DNA of 62,810 bases from Flavobacteriales bacterium (GCA_017620815.1 JAGAUI010000039.1:1-62810), one strand, 5' to 3'. Positions 6,290-15,802 are shown, numbered from the stretch's first letter. The notes: a model not told the origin generated them from the letters alone. Numbers and translations are program-made.

Positions 6290-7972
6290 ATGTTCAGTAT
6301 AGACGAGATTTCACAAATGAAATTGCCCGAATTACAGGAAATGGCAGCAACACTCTCCATTCCTAAATACCGAGCAATGAAAAAAAACGAATTAAGGGAT
6401 TTACTTATAAAGACATTGGCTCCTGAAGGCGAAAAGAAAGAAGGGTTGGAAAAGGAGGAACCTGCTTCCCCAATGAAAGACCCCGATGTTCCTAAACCTA
6501 GACGTGGCCGTCCTCCCAAAGTCAAAGTAAGTGATGAGGAGGTAGAAAATCCTGCTACTAAGACAGAAAAAAAGGTAGATGTATCTCCTGAAGTCAAAGA
6601 GGGCCTCCCCAAGGAACAGGTAGAGACCCCACGTCCTATGTCGGAAGGACAGATGAGGGCGTTAAGAGCCCAGCAGGAGATAGCTCGTCGCCGTGCCGAA
6701 ATGCAACAACAGCAACAGCAGGGTGCTATGATAGCCCCTCAACCTCGTACACAAAACAATCAAAATGGTATAAAACCACAGCAGAATGTGCCATTGCAGA
6801 AACCTCAAGTGCCAGCTCCACAACCCAAACCACAATATATGTCTCCAGACTATGAGTTTGAAGGGCTTATAGAGTGTGAAGGAGTGGTGGAAATAGGCAG
6901 CGAAGGCTATGGTTTCTTGCGTTCGTCAGACTATAACTATCTCTCTTCGCCAGATGATATCTATATTTCACAGAGTCAGATACGTCTTTTTGGACTCAAG
7001 ACGGGAGATACCATGAGAGGTATAGTACGTCCACCCAAAGAAGGTGAGAAATTCTTCCCTCTGGTGAAAGTGAGTCGTATCAATGGTCGTGACCCAGCAT
7101 TTGTGCGAGACCGTATAGCATTTGAACACCTCACTCCGCTTTTTGCCGATGAGAAATTCAAATTGGCTGGTAAAAACGCTACAACCTCTACTCGTATCAT
7201 AGACCTATTTGCTCCTATAGGAAAAGGTCAGAGAGCCATGATAGTAGCCCAGCCAAAGACCGGTAAGACTATCCTACTTAAAGATATAGCCAATGCCATA
7301 GCCGCCAACCATCCCGAAGTGTATCAAATAATGCTTCTGATAGATGAACGCCCAGAAGAAGTAACCGATATGCAACGTGGTGTAAAAGCCGAAGTGATAT
7401 CATCTACATTTGACGAACCAGCAGAACGCCATGTACGCGTAGCCAATATAGTGCTGGAGAAAGCCAAACGTATGGTGGAGAGCGGTCATGATGTGGTGAT
7501 ATTGCTGGATAGTATTACGCGTCTGGCACGAGCATATAATACAGTGTCTCCTGCTAGTGGTAAGGTGCTTTCGGGAGGTATAGATGCCAATGCTCTTCAT
7601 AAACCCAAACGTTTCTTTGGTGCGGCACGTAACATAGAAAATGGAGGGTCGCTCACTATCATAGCCACGGCTCTTATAGATACAGGTTCCAAGATGGACG
7701 AAGTCATATTTGAAGAGTTCAAGGGTACAGGTAATATGGAATTGCAGCTGGATAGAAAAATAGCCAATCGCCGTATATTCCCAGCCATAGACCTAGTCTC
7801 ATCTGGTACACGCCGTGATGACCTGCTATTGCCAAAAGATGTGCTTAATCGTATGTGGATATTGCGTAAAATGCTGGCAGATATGAATTCGCTGGAGGCA
7901 ATGGAATTCATAAAAGACCGTCTGGAGGCTACTCTGAACAACGAAGAGTTCCTTATATCTATGAATGGATAA
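6290..7972 (+). CDS. rho: Transcription termination factor Rho
   Basis: 560 residues, longer than the roughly 420 of E. coli Rho. Order: N-terminal helix bundle (residues 1-45, [18 protein letters not shown]), a low-complexity Lys/Glu/Pro/Gln-rich insert (about 46-190, with QQQQQQ), an RNA-binding cold-shock-like domain (about 195-265), and the RecA-like ATPase. Walker A is QPKTGKT at 321-327, DERPEEV and the Q- and R-loops ([22 protein letters not shown]) follow. Rho terminates transcripts using ATP-driven RNA translocation. Disordered inserts of this kind are known for Bacteroides Rho and have been linked there to phase separation. The ATPase core looks intact. Confidence 0.97.
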   Translation: MFSIDEISQMKLPELQEMAATLSIPKYRAMKKNELRDLLIKTLAPEGEKKEGLEKEEPASPMKDPDVPKPRRGRPPKVKVSDEEVENPATKTEKKVDVSPEVKEGLPKEQVETPRPMSEGQMRALRAQQEIARRRAEMQQQQQQGAMIAPQPRTQNNQNGIKPQQNVPLQKPQVPAPQPKPQYMSPDYEFEGLIECEGVVEIGSEGYGFLRSSDYNYLSSPDDIYISQSQIRLFGLKTGDTMRGIVRPPKEGEKFFPLVKVSRINGRDPAFVRDRIAFEHLTPLFADEKFKLAGKNATTSTRIIDLFAPIGKGQRAMIVAQPKTGKTILLKDIANAIAANHPEVYQIMLLIDERPEEVTDMQRGVKAEVISSTFDEPAERHVRVANIVLEKAKRMVESGHDVVILLDSITRLARAYNTVSPASGKVLSGGIDANALHKPKRFFGAARNIENGGSLTIIATALIDTGSKMDEVIFEEFKGTGNMELQLDRKIANRRIFPAIDLVSSGTRRDDLLLPKDVLNRMWILRKMLADMNSLEAMEFIKDRLEATLNNEEFLISMNG

Positions 7973-8000
7973 AATTTAATGTTAAAAAAGACTATTTGTC

Positions 8001-8031
8001 TTGTATGACTCAATTATTTGTTCTAATTTTG
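8001..8031 (+). promoter_or_regulatory. Promoter of lipoprotein gene 8077
   Basis: TTG at 8001-8003, 20 bases, then TAATTTTG at 8024-8031. The start of the lipoprotein gene is 45 bases downstream. Confidence 0.6.
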
Positions 8032-8076
8032 TCGTGCTAAGTAATTTATAGAAGAACAAAATAAAATAGAGTAAAC

Positions 8077-8598
8077 ATGAAAACAAAACTTTCTTTATTG
8101 AAATCAGTTCTTCTGGTCGCTCTTGGAATGTTTGCCTTGACTTCTTGCGAGAAAAGCGCAGAAGCTATGAGCTATGATTTCAAGGACCTACCAGGAACAT
8201 TTGTTGACGGATCACTTGTGATACGTGTTGCTGGTACGGCTTTGTCTCCTTTCGGCGGAACTAACAGTACTTACACCAACCAGACATTCGTTGTAGAAGA
8301 TGCTTCTAACGGTGGTGCTCAGGCTCTACGTTTCATCTCTACTGGTGCAAACCACGATGTAGATGTAGTAGGTACATATGCTGGAAAAGAAGATATGATG
8401 GTTTTCAAGGCTGAAAACGTGACATACACCCACAAAGGTGTAACACAGGTAGGTAACCTTGTTGCTCACTGCAAGCCAAATGGATTCCGTATCCACATTG
8501 CAAATGAAGATTTGTCATCTCCTAACGTTGGTCAAGCTCTACGTTATAGCTCTCGTGACCGCCAGGAACCAGAACCACCAGTTGTTCCTGCTCCTTAA
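8077..8598 (+). CDS. Hypothetical lipoprotein
   Basis: 173 residues. The N-terminus is a lipoprotein signal peptide with lipobox LTSC (Cys 25), so the mature protein should be anchored in a membrane, probably the outer one. The rest looks beta-rich without a domain I recognise and ends in a proline-rich tail (EPEPPVVPAP). Its codon use is richer in CTT/GTT/GCT than its neighbours, which may reflect high expression. It is a single-gene unit with its own promoter and terminator. Confidence 0.85.
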   Translation: MKTKLSLLKSVLLVALGMFALTSCEKSAEAMSYDFKDLPGTFVDGSLVIRVAGTALSPFGGTNSTYTNQTFVVEDASNGGAQALRFISTGANHDVDVVGTYAGKEDMMVFKAENVTYTHKGVTQVGNLVAHCKPNGFRIHIANEDLSSPNVGQALRYSSRDRQEPEPPVVPAP

Positions 8599-8625
8599 GA
8601 GAAAAACAATCTTCTGATATAGGAC

Positions 8626-8658
8626 ACAAAGCCCGCCTTTTAGGCGGGCTTTGTTATT
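8626..8658 (+). terminator. Intrinsic terminator
   Basis: 12-bp stem ACAAAGCCCGCC/GGCGGGCTTTGT (8626-8637/8643-8654) with a TTTTA loop, followed by TATTTT. It ends the lipoprotein gene at 8077. Confidence 0.9.
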
Positions 8659-8668
8659 TTAAAAAAAT

Positions 8669-8699
8669 TTTGTGGGGAAATAAAAAAAACGTACATTTG
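8669..8699 (+). promoter_or_regulatory. Promoter of membrane protein gene 8780
   Basis: TTTG (8669-8672), 19 bases, TACATTTG (8692-8699): an exact match to the phylum consensus. The gene starts 80 bases later. Confidence 0.75.
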
Positions 8700-8779
8700 G
8701 ATACTCCATAGATGATAAATCACATATCGTGCTGTGGAAGATAAAAAACGTATATAGATAACTTAAAAATCACATAAAG

Positions 8780-9199
8780 ATGGAACTGCTGAAGTTAATA
8801 GTACTCATAGGATTGGCAGTGTATTTTGTAGCCGATGCTGTGTTGCTCCTGAAAAACCGCCAATTTACTGTAAAACGTTCTCGTACATGGGCTATAATCA
8901 TAGCTCTACTGCTCATAGGACTGCTGCTATGGGGTAGATTTACGGGTAATCCAGTAGGTGGAGAGGAAAGCTATGGACTAGACGGTAGAGAGTATTTTAT
9001 ACTAGGACTTATATCTCTAGCTACTGTATATGCATTTGTGGATTTTATACGCTCACTTATGAAAAAGGATTCATTCCAGAAAGAAGCTACCAATCCCGAT
9101 GCTAAATGCACGACTTGGGGAGGATTTGTACGTAGAAAATTGACATTCTTCCTTTTCCTAGTGACAGTCTTTATTTTCTATGTGATACTTAAACTGTAA
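8780..9199 (+). CDS. Hypothetical membrane protein
   Basis: 139 residues with about four hydrophobic segments (residues 4-24, 36-53, 72-90 and 119-138), so an inner-membrane protein. No family is recognised. A soluble loop with several Lys and a Cys (DAKCTTWGG) precedes the last helix. It is monocistronic, with a consensus promoter and a shared bidirectional terminator. Confidence 0.75.
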   Translation: MELLKLIVLIGLAVYFVADAVLLLKNRQFTVKRSRTWAIIIALLLIGLLLWGRFTGNPVGGEESYGLDGREYFILGLISLATVYAFVDFIRSLMKKDSFQKEATNPDAKCTTWGGFVRRKLTFFLFLVTVFIFYVILKL

Positions 9200-9216
9200 G
9201 GAACTGGAAATGTATA

Positions 9217-9259
9217 TGCACAAAAAAGCGGCACCCGTAGGGTGCCGCTTTTTTGTGCA
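9217..9259. terminator. Bidirectional terminator
   Basis: Perfect 20-bp inverted repeat (9217-9236 and 9240-9259) with loop GTA. The core GCGGCACCC/GGGTGCCGC is nearly the same as in the terminator at 26339. It serves two convergent genes. Confidence 0.92.
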
Positions 9260-9266
9260 TCACTGC

Positions 9267-9701
9267 CTAGCGGTCTATCTCCACCACGCGGTACGATTTG
9301 TCAAATTCTATGTCTAGTCCGTTTGATAGTTCTATCTCTATGCCACGGCGGTCTTGAGATATTTTTTCTATCACACAGGAAGGATAGTTCTTTTTAACAT
9401 ATTGGGAGATGGGTGTGGGTACTATGGCACTAGGGACAGAAGAGCGACATTCCACTTCTTTCCATTTGCCATTGCTATCAAATTCTATTTTTGTTCCGTC
9501 ATTGAGATATACGGTATAGTCTTTATCCATCACGTCATCGTCTATGTATGCTCGATTTATGGTAGAGGATTGAAAATGTTTCTTGATAAACTGCGTTGCA
9601 GCAGAAGGTAGAGCGTCGGGATTGATAGGGCGGTCGTCATCGGCATAGGCAGATGTTGTCAATCCGATGATACTCATGATGAGAAAAAATAATCTTTTCA
9701 T
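9267..9701 (-). CDS. PepSY-like secreted protein
   Basis: 144 residues with a Sec signal peptide (residues 1-20, cut after SAYA). The mature part contains two related repeats, each with P..a..YvKK.yP or IKKHF followed by a beta segment ending in E(I/L)..SNG or DG.KIEFD, the pattern of the PepSY-like (DUF2874) family of Bacteroidetes periplasmic proteins. The role of the family is unclear; inhibitor or binding functions are guesses. It is monocistronic. Confidence 0.8.
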   Translation of the reverse strand: MKRLFFLIMSIIGLTTSAYADDDRPINPDALPSAATQFIKKHFQSSTINRAYIDDDVMDKDYTVYLNDGTKIEFDSNGKWKEVECRSSVPSAIVPTPISQYVKKNYPSCVIEKISQDRRGIEIELSNGLDIEFDKSYRVVEIDR

Positions 9702-9811
9702 AATGGTAGGGTTTAATGGGTTTACAATAAATTAAAATTTTCCAAGATAAAGATATGTAATGTGCAGATACATAGTTGTTAAGAATGTCATAAAGTTTGT
9801 TTATGTGGGAA

Positions 9812-9847
9812 AAAAAGCCCCGCCACACTGTGTGTGGCGGGGCTATA
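9812..9847 (-). terminator. Terminator of aspA
   Basis: 12-bp stem AGCCCCGCCACA/TGTGGCGGGGCT around CTGTG, with A-rich DNA on the left that reads as a T-tract (T6) for leftward transcription, 20 bases after the aspA stop. Confidence 0.85.
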
Positions 9848-9866
9848 TCATCGTCTAGACTTATGA

Positions 9867-11270
9867 TTATTTCTCAAATGGGTGAGGAGCAATCATGTTT
9901 TCTGGGTCTAGGATTTCGTCTAGTTTTGCTTTGTCTAGGACGTTGTGTTCTAGTACCAGTTCATAAACGCCTTTACCTGTAGCAAGAGCTTCTTTGGCTA
10001 TCATGGCAGAATTCTTATAGCCTATGTATGGGTTAAGAGCTGTAACTAGACCTATTGAGTTCATAACCATGTTGCGGCATACATCTACATTGGCAGTGAT
10101 GCCATCTACGCATTTCTGTGCCAATGTGTCCATAGCACGGCATAGGTATGTGATAGATTCTAGTATAGCTTCGGCTATGACTGGTTCCATGGCATTAAGC
10201 TGCAACTGACCTGCTTCGGCAGCAAATGTAACAGTAAGGTCGTTACCTATTACCTTGTAACATACCTCGCTCACCATTTCAGGAACTACAGGGTTTACTT
10301 TACCTGGCATGATAGAAGAGCCGGGCTGAAGAGAAGGTAGGTTGATTTCGTTGAAACCGCAACGAGGTCCAGAAGAAAGCAGACGAAGGTCGTTGCTTAT
10401 CTTGGAAAGTTTTACAGCCAGACGTTTAAGAGCAGAAGAGTAGATAACGTATGAGCCAGTATCTGGAGTAGCTTCTATAAGGTTTGAAGCCTTGATAAAT
10501 GTCATACCCATTATCTCTGAAAGTTTTGAAGTAACTAGTTCTGCATATCCAGGAGTAGAGTTGATACCAGTACCTATGGCGGTAGCACCCATATTTATCT
10601 CTTGGAATAGTTTTGCGTTCTGGTTAAGACGGTCAACTTCTTCAGAAAGAGTAGCAGCAAATGCCTCAAATTCCTGACCAACAGTCATAGGCACAGCGTC
10701 CTGCATTTCTGTACGTCCCATTTTAAGGATAGAAGCAAATTCTTTTCCTTTGGCACGGAAAGAAGCGATAAGAGCTTCTAGGTGTTTTATAAGTTCTATG
10801 TTTGAATAGATGAACGCTACTTTAAGAGAAGTAGGGTATGCGTCATTGGTACTTTGAGAAAGGTTTGCGTGGTCGTTAGGAGAGATAGTCTTGTAGTCGC
10901 CACGTTCTTTACCCATAGATTCCAGAGCTATATTTGCTATAACTTCATTGGCGTTCATATTGGTAGAAGTACCAGCACCGCCTTGGATAAGGTCAACAGG
11001 GAATTCCTTGTCAAATTCACCGTCAATGATTCTCTGGCAAGCACCTTCCATAGCTTGGAATATGTCTTTTGGAAGTAGTCCTAGAGCGTAGTTGGCACGA
11101 GCAGCAGCTAGTTTAACTATACCTAGAGCTTTTACTAGTTCGCGGTAGTCGCTCACTTTGATACGGGAGATGTCAAAGTTCTCTATCGCACGTTGTGTCT
11201 GAACTCCGTAATACGCCGCAGCGGGTACTTTTACCTCGCCCAACGAGTCGCTTTCTATTCTGTATTTCAT
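9867..11270 (-). CDS. aspA: Aspartate ammonia-lyase
   Basis: 467 residues. Converts aspartate to fumarate and ammonia in the cytoplasm; in anaerobic Bacteroidales this feeds the fumarate-to-succinate route. It belongs to the aspartase/fumarase superfamily: TST.MN.NEVIAN near 101-112, NDHANLSQSTND at 132-143, and the signature GSSIMPGKVNP at 317-327 with the catalytic Ser in the SS loop. The pattern KMGRTEMQDAVPMT and the sequence overall match AspA better than class II fumarase, but fumarase remains the alternative. It has 209 bases of AT-rich DNA upstream in which I see no consensus promoter. Confidence 0.9.
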   Translation of the reverse strand: MKYRIESDSLGEVKVPAAAYYGVQTQRAIENFDISRIKVSDYRELVKALGIVKLAAARANYALGLLPKDIFQAMEGACQRIIDGEFDKEFPVDLIQGGAGTSTNMNANEVIANIALESMGKERGDYKTISPNDHANLSQSTNDAYPTSLKVAFIYSNIELIKHLEALIASFRAKGKEFASILKMGRTEMQDAVPMTVGQEFEAFAATLSEEVDRLNQNAKLFQEINMGATAIGTGINSTPGYAELVTSKLSEIMGMTFIKASNLIEATPDTGSYVIYSSALKRLAVKLSKISNDLRLLSSGPRCGFNEINLPSLQPGSSIMPGKVNPVVPEMVSEVCYKVIGNDLTVTFAAEAGQLQLNAMEPVIAEAILESITYLCRAMDTLAQKCVDGITANVDVCRNMVMNSIGLVTALNPYIGYKNSAMIAKEALATGKGVYELVLEHNVLDKAKLDEILDPENMIAPHPFEK

Positions 11271-11479
11271 CTTTTTGAGAATGTTTGGTTTTTAATATGT
11301 TATTTAATCGTTTATGGGTGCTAATTTAGAAAAGATTTTTCACCTTGCCATAGCTTATCAAATAAATACTCCTAACACATTTTTTGGCGGTTTTTATTGT
11401 GAAAAAATCAAATATGTGGTGTAAATGATACACTTTTAGTTGAAAAGTAGAGAAGAGATTGATTTTTTAATACATGTGT

Positions 11480-12166
11480 TTATTCTCCCATCCCTTCCAA
11501 CATATCTGGACGACGTTCACGAGTGCGGCGTAGAGCCTCTTCTGCTCGCCATTTTTCTATCGCACTGTGATTCCCGCTCATAAGTACATCTGGGACTTTG
11601 AGACCTCGGTACTCTACAGGACGGGTATAGATGGGTGGAGATAGCAGGCCGTCTTGGTGGCTATCTGAAAGAGCACTCTGTTCATCACCTAGTACACCAG
11701 GGATAAGGCGTACTATGCTATCGGCAACTATTGCAGCAGCTAGTTCACCGCCCGATATCACATAGTCTCCTATGGATATCTCGTGAGTGATATGTAATTC
11801 TCTCACGCGTTCGTCAACGCCCTTGTAGTGGCCGCATAGTATGATGATGTTTTCATACATGGAAAACGTATTGGCCATAGACTGTGTCCATTGTTGCCCG
11901 TCTGGAGTCATGTAGATAACACAGTCATAGTTCCTTTCAGACTTGAGTTTTTCTATGCACTTGTCTATAGGTTCTATCATCATAACCATACCCGCTCCTC
12001 CCCCAAACTGATAATCGTCCACTTGGCGGTATTTGTTTTTGGAGTAGTCGTGTAGGTTGTGTACATGTATTTCCAGAAAGCCTTTATCCTGTGCACGTTT
12101 CATGATAGAATGTGCAAACGGACTATCGAGCAATGCTGGTACTGCTGTTATTATATCTATTCTCAT
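11480..12166 (-). CDS. trmD: tRNA (guanine-N1-)-methyltransferase
   Basis: 228 residues. Methylates G37 of tRNAs reading CNN codons, using S-adenosylmethionine. The trefoil-knot motifs are visible: GGGAGMVM near 57, [12 protein letters not shown] near 113 and [11 protein letters not shown] near 132. The length matches the family. It is the last gene of a three-gene minus-strand unit (SUI1 protein, phosphorylase, trmD), with only 3 bases between it and the phosphorylase gene. Confidence 0.97.
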   Translation of the reverse strand: MRIDIITAVPALLDSPFAHSIMKRAQDKGFLEIHVHNLHDYSKNKYRQVDDYQFGGGAGMVMMIEPIDKCIEKLKSERNYDCVIYMTPDGQQWTQSMANTFSMYENIIILCGHYKGVDERVRELHITHEISIGDYVISGGELAAAIVADSIVRLIPGVLGDEQSALSDSHQDGLLSPPIYTRPVEYRGLKVPDVLMSGNHSAIEKWRAEEALRRTRERRPDMLEGMGE

Positions 12167-12169
12167 GTT

Positions 12170-13054
12170 TTATTGTATTGACATTTCAGATAGTTTATCT
12201 AGTGTATATTTTATCATATTGTCTATGGAGTCTTGTGGATGGGAGGAGAATGTCCCTGCTGCACGATTGGCTATGATGCAGTTTATAGAGCAGGCTCTGT
12301 GTCCCAGTAGAGAGGAGAGCCCATAGATGGCAGATGTCTCCATCTCATAGTTGGTAATGCGTAAGCCTTTATATGAGAAATCCTCTATCTTTTTGTTCAT
12401 GTCCTCTTGTGATAATGCCAATCTCAATACCCTGCCTTGAGGCCCATAGAACCCTATGGCAGTAGCGGTAAAGCCAGAGTGTGTTTTCTCGCTACATAGT
12501 GCATTGTACAGGTCTTTGTCGCTGGATACTACATAGGGACGGGCGGCGTCTTTATTCCAATTGGTTTGTTCTATAAAAGCGTCTTCCAGTTCTATGTCTC
12601 TCACACTATGGCTGTCATAGAAATGAAGGACTCCGTCTAGTCCCAGCCCATATCTGGAAACCACATAACTATCCACAGGTATATCCTCCTGTAATGACCC
12701 CGATGTCCCTATGCGAACTATACGCATAGAGCTGTGGTGGGGCTTAATGCAGCGAGTTTTAAGGTCTATGTTTTTAAGTGCGTCAAGTTCGTTGATGACT
12801 ATGTCTATGTTGTCTGGCCCTATACCAGAAGAAAGGACAGTCATTCTAGTGCCTTTATATGTGCCTGTATGAACTACTATTTCGCGGTGTGAGCTACGGT
12901 GTTCTATGCTGTCAAAATGACGAGATACACGTTCTACACGGGCGGGGTCCCCTACCAGAATAACCGTATCGGCACATTCTTCTGGGCGTAATCCTATGTG
13001 GTATATCTGTCCTTGTGGAGTGATAAAAAGTTCAGATTCTTTTATAGTATTCAT
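12170..13054 (-). CDS. Nucleoside phosphorylase (uridine phosphorylase-like)
   Basis: 294 residues of the PNP/UDP family, which cleaves nucleosides with phosphate to base and ribose-1-phosphate. Seen: VILVGDPARVERVSRHFD near residue 30, the phosphate-contacting G.GPDN.. loop, RIGTSGSLQEDIPVDSYVV near 110 and NYEMETSAIYGLS near 233. It resembles Bacteroidetes uridine phosphorylase homologues; the base specificity is not settled. It is co-transcribed with trmD (3-base gap). Confidence 0.88.
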   Translation of the reverse strand: MNTIKESELFITPQGQIYHIGLRPEECADTVILVGDPARVERVSRHFDSIEHRSSHREIVVHTGTYKGTRMTVLSSGIGPDNIDIVINELDALKNIDLKTRCIKPHHSSMRIVRIGTSGSLQEDIPVDSYVVSRYGLGLDGVLHFYDSHSVRDIELEDAFIEQTNWNKDAARPYVVSSDKDLYNALCSEKTHSGFTATAIGFYGPQGRVLRLALSQEDMNKKIEDFSYKGLRITNYEMETSAIYGLSSLLGHRACSINCIIANRAAGTFSSHPQDSIDNMIKYTLDKLSEMSIQ

Positions 13055-13064
13055 AGATAGTATT

Positions 13065-13409
13065 TTATTTGGTGCGGGTATAGCCTTGGGAGATAAGATA
13101 TGAGCGTACCTTTTCTGTAAGGTCGCCTTGGATTATTATCTGGGAGTCTTTAACGCTGCCACCTACCCCGCAATGTTTTTTCACTTTACGCCCTAGTTCT
13201 TCTATGTCTTCTTCTTTCCCTTGATACCCATCGATGATGGTAACGACTTTTCCTTTGCGTCCACTGGTGTCGCGTTTTACCTTGAGACGTTGAGATTCGG
13301 GAGAGAGGGTTTCTATTTCTTCCTCCACGGGTGATAAGTCCACGTCGCTATTGGTAGAGAATACTAGTCCTCCTAGCCCTTCAAATGAATGTGATATGTT
13401 TTTGGCCAT
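13065..13409 (-). CDS. SUI1/YciH-type translation factor
   Basis: About 114 residues of the eIF1/SUI1 family. C-terminal features: RKGKVVTIIDGYQG, then the basic LGRKVKKHCGVGGSVKD and IIIQGDLTEKVRSYLISQGY. Bacterial YciH homologues act on start-site fidelity or stress translation. ATG 13409 (MAKNISHSF) is the start: the longer frame to 13436 would run into the -7 box at 13434-13441. First gene of the unit leading to trmD. Confidence 0.9.
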   Translation of the reverse strand: MAKNISHSFEGLGGLVFSTNSDVDLSPVEEEIETLSPESQRLKVKRDTSGRKGKVVTIIDGYQGKEEDIEELGRKVKKHCGVGGSVKDSQIIIQGDLTEKVRSYLISQGYTRTK

Positions 13410-13433
13410 ATATATGTATATGATATGATGAGT

Positions 13434-13441
13434 CAAATATA
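13434..13441 (-). promoter_or_regulatory. -7 box for the SUI1-phosphorylase-trmD unit
   Basis: TATATTTG on the minus strand, 25 bases before the chosen start at 13409; it rules out the upstream in-frame ATG. Confidence 0.6.
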
Positions 13442-13469
13442 CTAATTATTGGACTATATTGTATGGAGA

Positions 13470-13847
13470 TTATTTGAAAAATTTGAGATATCGCAATAGC
13501 ATTTGTGATAGGCGTGGGGATTGAGAGGCTAGGTTTATAAGTGTGAGACGGTATGCTGTCTCGCTCATCTCCCACACGCGTGTAGTGCCACGTGAATCAC
13601 TTATCCATATATTCTGAAGATGGGATGAGGTAGGTATCTCGTTGTTAAGTAGTATGCGTATGGCGTGTTCTATGGCGTGTTCTATGACAGAAGGGTCATC
13701 TATGCCATAGATATGGATTTCACTGGACAGGCGTGAAAACCTTCCTGTACTGTCCCTGTGGGAATTACGTCTTTTAAATGGTAGGTTTTTCATGTAAGAT
13801 GGAAGGAAATAGCGTTTGGGTGTGGGTGTGTTCATGGTGTGTGTCAT
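13470..13847 (-). CDS. Hypothetical protein
   Basis: About 125 residues if ATG 13847 is used (ATG 13835 is also possible; the longer frame to 13913 has an atypical N-terminus). Basic N-terminal part (YFLPSYMKNLPFKRRNSHR), then a segment SSEIHIYGIDDPSVIEHAIEHAIRIL and a Ser/Leu-rich end. No domain is recognised and there is no signal peptide. It lies between the SUI1 unit and the divergent nusB. Confidence 0.5.
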   Translation of the reverse strand: MTHTMNTPTPKRYFLPSYMKNLPFKRRNSHRDSTGRFSRLSSEIHIYGIDDPSVIEHAIEHAIRILLNNEIPTSSHLQNIWISDSRGTTRVWEMSETAYRLTLINLASQSPRLSQMLLRYLKFFK

Positions 13848-13943
13848 GTAGAGGGTTATAAAAAAGCCCTGAAATCTGCTTATTTCTTTATAAATGTACA
13901 AAGTAAAAAGCAAATATCATGTGAAAAGAAAAAAATAATGTAT

Positions 13944-13951
13944 TACCTTTG
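13944..13951 (+). promoter_or_regulatory. -7 box for nusB
   Basis: TACCTTTG, 42 bases before the nusB ATG. No good -33 element. Confidence 0.5.
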
Positions 13952-13993
13952 CACGGTACGCCAATGTGGCGTTTTTAATATAGAATATATACT

Positions 13994-14938
13994 ATGCTTA
14001 CACGTCGTCATATAAGAGCCAAAGTAATGCAGGCTGTCTATGCCTACCGTCAAGGCGGAACGCAGGATATGGTAACTTGTCGTAAAAATCTAATACACGG
14101 TCTGGAAAAAATAGAGGAACTTTATAGCTATCAAATGTCTCTACTGCTATCTGTAAAAGATATGGCAGCTGCACGTATAGAAGCTCGTAGAGCTAAACGT
14201 CTGGCTACTCCAGAAGACCTCAATCCAAATATGCGTTTTGTGGAGAATCCTGTATTTGCTATGATAGAGGAAAACACAGCCCTTAAAAAACTAATGGAGC
14301 GTTATGGTTCTCCGTGGGCAGACCGCAGTGAATATGTGGAATTGTGTTATAACGCATTGCTCTCTTCCAGCGAATATGAAGAGTATATGAATGGGGAAAC
14401 CGCTACATATGCCATGCATAAAAAGATGGTCGTATTCCTCTTTAAAAAAGTGATAGCACCTATGGAAGAACTGGCAGAATACTATGAGGATTGTCAGATG
14501 GATTGGGTGGGAGATCTTCAAGTAGCCAATAGTATGGCTCTTAAAACCATAACAGACCTCTATGAAGACTGTAATGCCAGTGAAATGGAAATACCTACAC
14601 TCTTTAAGGATATATTGGACCGTGATTTTGCTATGAAACTTATGGATAAAACCATAGAGTATGGGGAAGGATTCCATGGAGTGATAGAGGAAAAACTCAA
14701 GAATTGGGATTCTGAACGTGTAGCTATGGTGGATTTTATCCTCATGGAGATGGCTGTGGTGGAATTTGTACATTTCCCTTCTATCCCTACCAAGGTTACA
14801 CTCAACGAATACATAGAAATATCCAAAGAATACTCTACTGTTAAAAGTAATACGTTTGTAAACGGAGTGCTGGATAGAGTCCTAGTAGAACTCACAGCAG
14901 AAGGCAAGATAGTCAAAACAGGTCGTGGACTTATGTAG
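13994..14938 (+). CDS. nusB: Transcription antitermination factor NusB (long form)
   Basis: 314 residues, about twice E. coli NusB, as usual in Bacteroidetes. The N-terminus LTRRHIRAKVMQAVYAYRQGG carries the NusB start motif (arginine-rich helix that contacts boxA RNA); an insert of about 150 residues follows; the C-terminal half returns to the NusB fold with FILMEMAVVEFVHFPSIPTKVTLNEYIEISKEYS near 253-285. It helps NusE load onto rRNA transcripts. It heads the nusB-DUF1573-yajC group. Confidence 0.93.
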   Translation: MLTRRHIRAKVMQAVYAYRQGGTQDMVTCRKNLIHGLEKIEELYSYQMSLLLSVKDMAAARIEARRAKRLATPEDLNPNMRFVENPVFAMIEENTALKKLMERYGSPWADRSEYVELCYNALLSSSEYEEYMNGETATYAMHKKMVVFLFKKVIAPMEELAEYYEDCQMDWVGDLQVANSMALKTITDLYEDCNASEMEIPTLFKDILDRDFAMKLMDKTIEYGEGFHGVIEEKLKNWDSERVAMVDFILMEMAVVEFVHFPSIPTKVTLNEYIEISKEYSTVKSNTFVNGVLDRVLVELTAEGKIVKTGRGLM

Positions 14939-14988
14939 AAATAATGTAAAATTTTGTATTTTTACAGCCTCACCCATATAAACTTAAA

Positions 14989-15432
14989 ATGATGAAAAAG
15001 ATATTTTTGGCAATAGCCATAGTAGGTCTATCGGTAAGTATGTGTGCTTATACTCCAGAAAAAAAGGAGGATAAGAAATCTCAACAATCTACCGAAATCA
15101 AAAAGGAAAAACGCCCCATCATGGCGTGGGAACGCAATGCCCGTAAGTGGGATTTTGGTAATGTGGAGAGAGGTAAAAAGGTTTCCCATGTATTTAAATT
15201 TAAAAATACAGGAAATGCTCCGCTGGTAATAGCCAATGTGGCTACATCGTGTGGATGTACTATGCCTGAATATCCTCGTGAGCCTATAATGCCTGGTGAA
15301 GAATCACAGGTAAAGGTAACATTCAACGGCGAAGGCTGGGACCGTTTTACCAAGTCTGTAACCCTTACGGTAAACACCCGCGAAGGTCGTGAGATACTAT
15401 ATATTACAGGAAATATCATCGACCCTAAATAA
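14989..15432 (+). CDS. DUF1573 exported protein
   Basis: 147 residues: a signal peptide (1-20), a Lys/Glu-rich linker, then a DUF1573 beta-sandwich. The hallmark is the segment WDFGNVERGKKVSHVFKFKN followed by ATSCGCTMPEYP with the conserved CGC. ASPM-SPD-2-Hydin-like folds of this type are common in exported Bacteroidetes proteins, but function is unknown. The gene sits between nusB and yajC, an arrangement often seen in the phylum. Confidence 0.9.
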   Translation: MMKKIFLAIAIVGLSVSMCAYTPEKKEDKKSQQSTEIKKEKRPIMAWERNARKWDFGNVERGKKVSHVFKFKNTGNAPLVIANVATSCGCTMPEYPREPIMPGEESQVKVTFNGEGWDRFTKSVTLTVNTREGREILYITGNIIDPK

Positions 15433-15464
15433 CACAGAAATCATAAACTTAATCCTTAAATAAA

Positions 15465-15782
15465 ATGAGTCAAATTATCCTTCAAGCAGCCGCAGGTGGC
15501 GGTGGAATGAGCATGATTATCATGCTAGTAGCGTTTATAGCTATCATGTATTTCCTTATGATACGTCCTCAACAGAAACGTCAGAAACAGGAAAAGAAAT
15601 TCAGAGAAGAACTACAGAAAGGTCAGTGGGTGGTAACCATAGGTGGTATTCATGGTCGCCTAGTAGAGGTAAATGAAAATATAGCTGTCATAGATACCAA
15701 AGCAGGACATATAACATTTGAACTTTCTGCTATCTCTCGTGACCTTACTTTGGCACGTTACGGTAATAAAGAGGCTAAATAA
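15465..15782 (+). CDS. yajC: Preprotein translocase subunit YajC
   Basis: 105 residues: one membrane helix (about 14-34, with IAIMYFLMIRPQQKRQ directly after it) and a small cytoplasmic domain (ELQKGQWVVTIGGIHGRLVEV). YajC associates with SecDF and the Sec channel. The size and the RPQQKRQK motif are diagnostic. It is the last gene of its unit and is followed by a terminator. Confidence 0.97.
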   Translation: MSQIILQAAAGGGGMSMIIMLVAFIAIMYFLMIRPQQKRQKQEKKFREELQKGQWVVTIGGIHGRLVEVNENIAVIDTKAGHITFELSAISRDLTLARYGNKEAK

Positions 15783-15802
15783 TAGCATAAAAGAGTAAAA
15801 GT

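Noticed and set aside
9867-11270. Class II fumarase instead of aspartase
   Set aside because: The two families share the GSSIMPGKVNP signature, but the N-terminal ESDSLGEVKVPAAAYYGVQT and KMGRTEMQDAVPMT blocks look closer to AspA; kept as the alternative.
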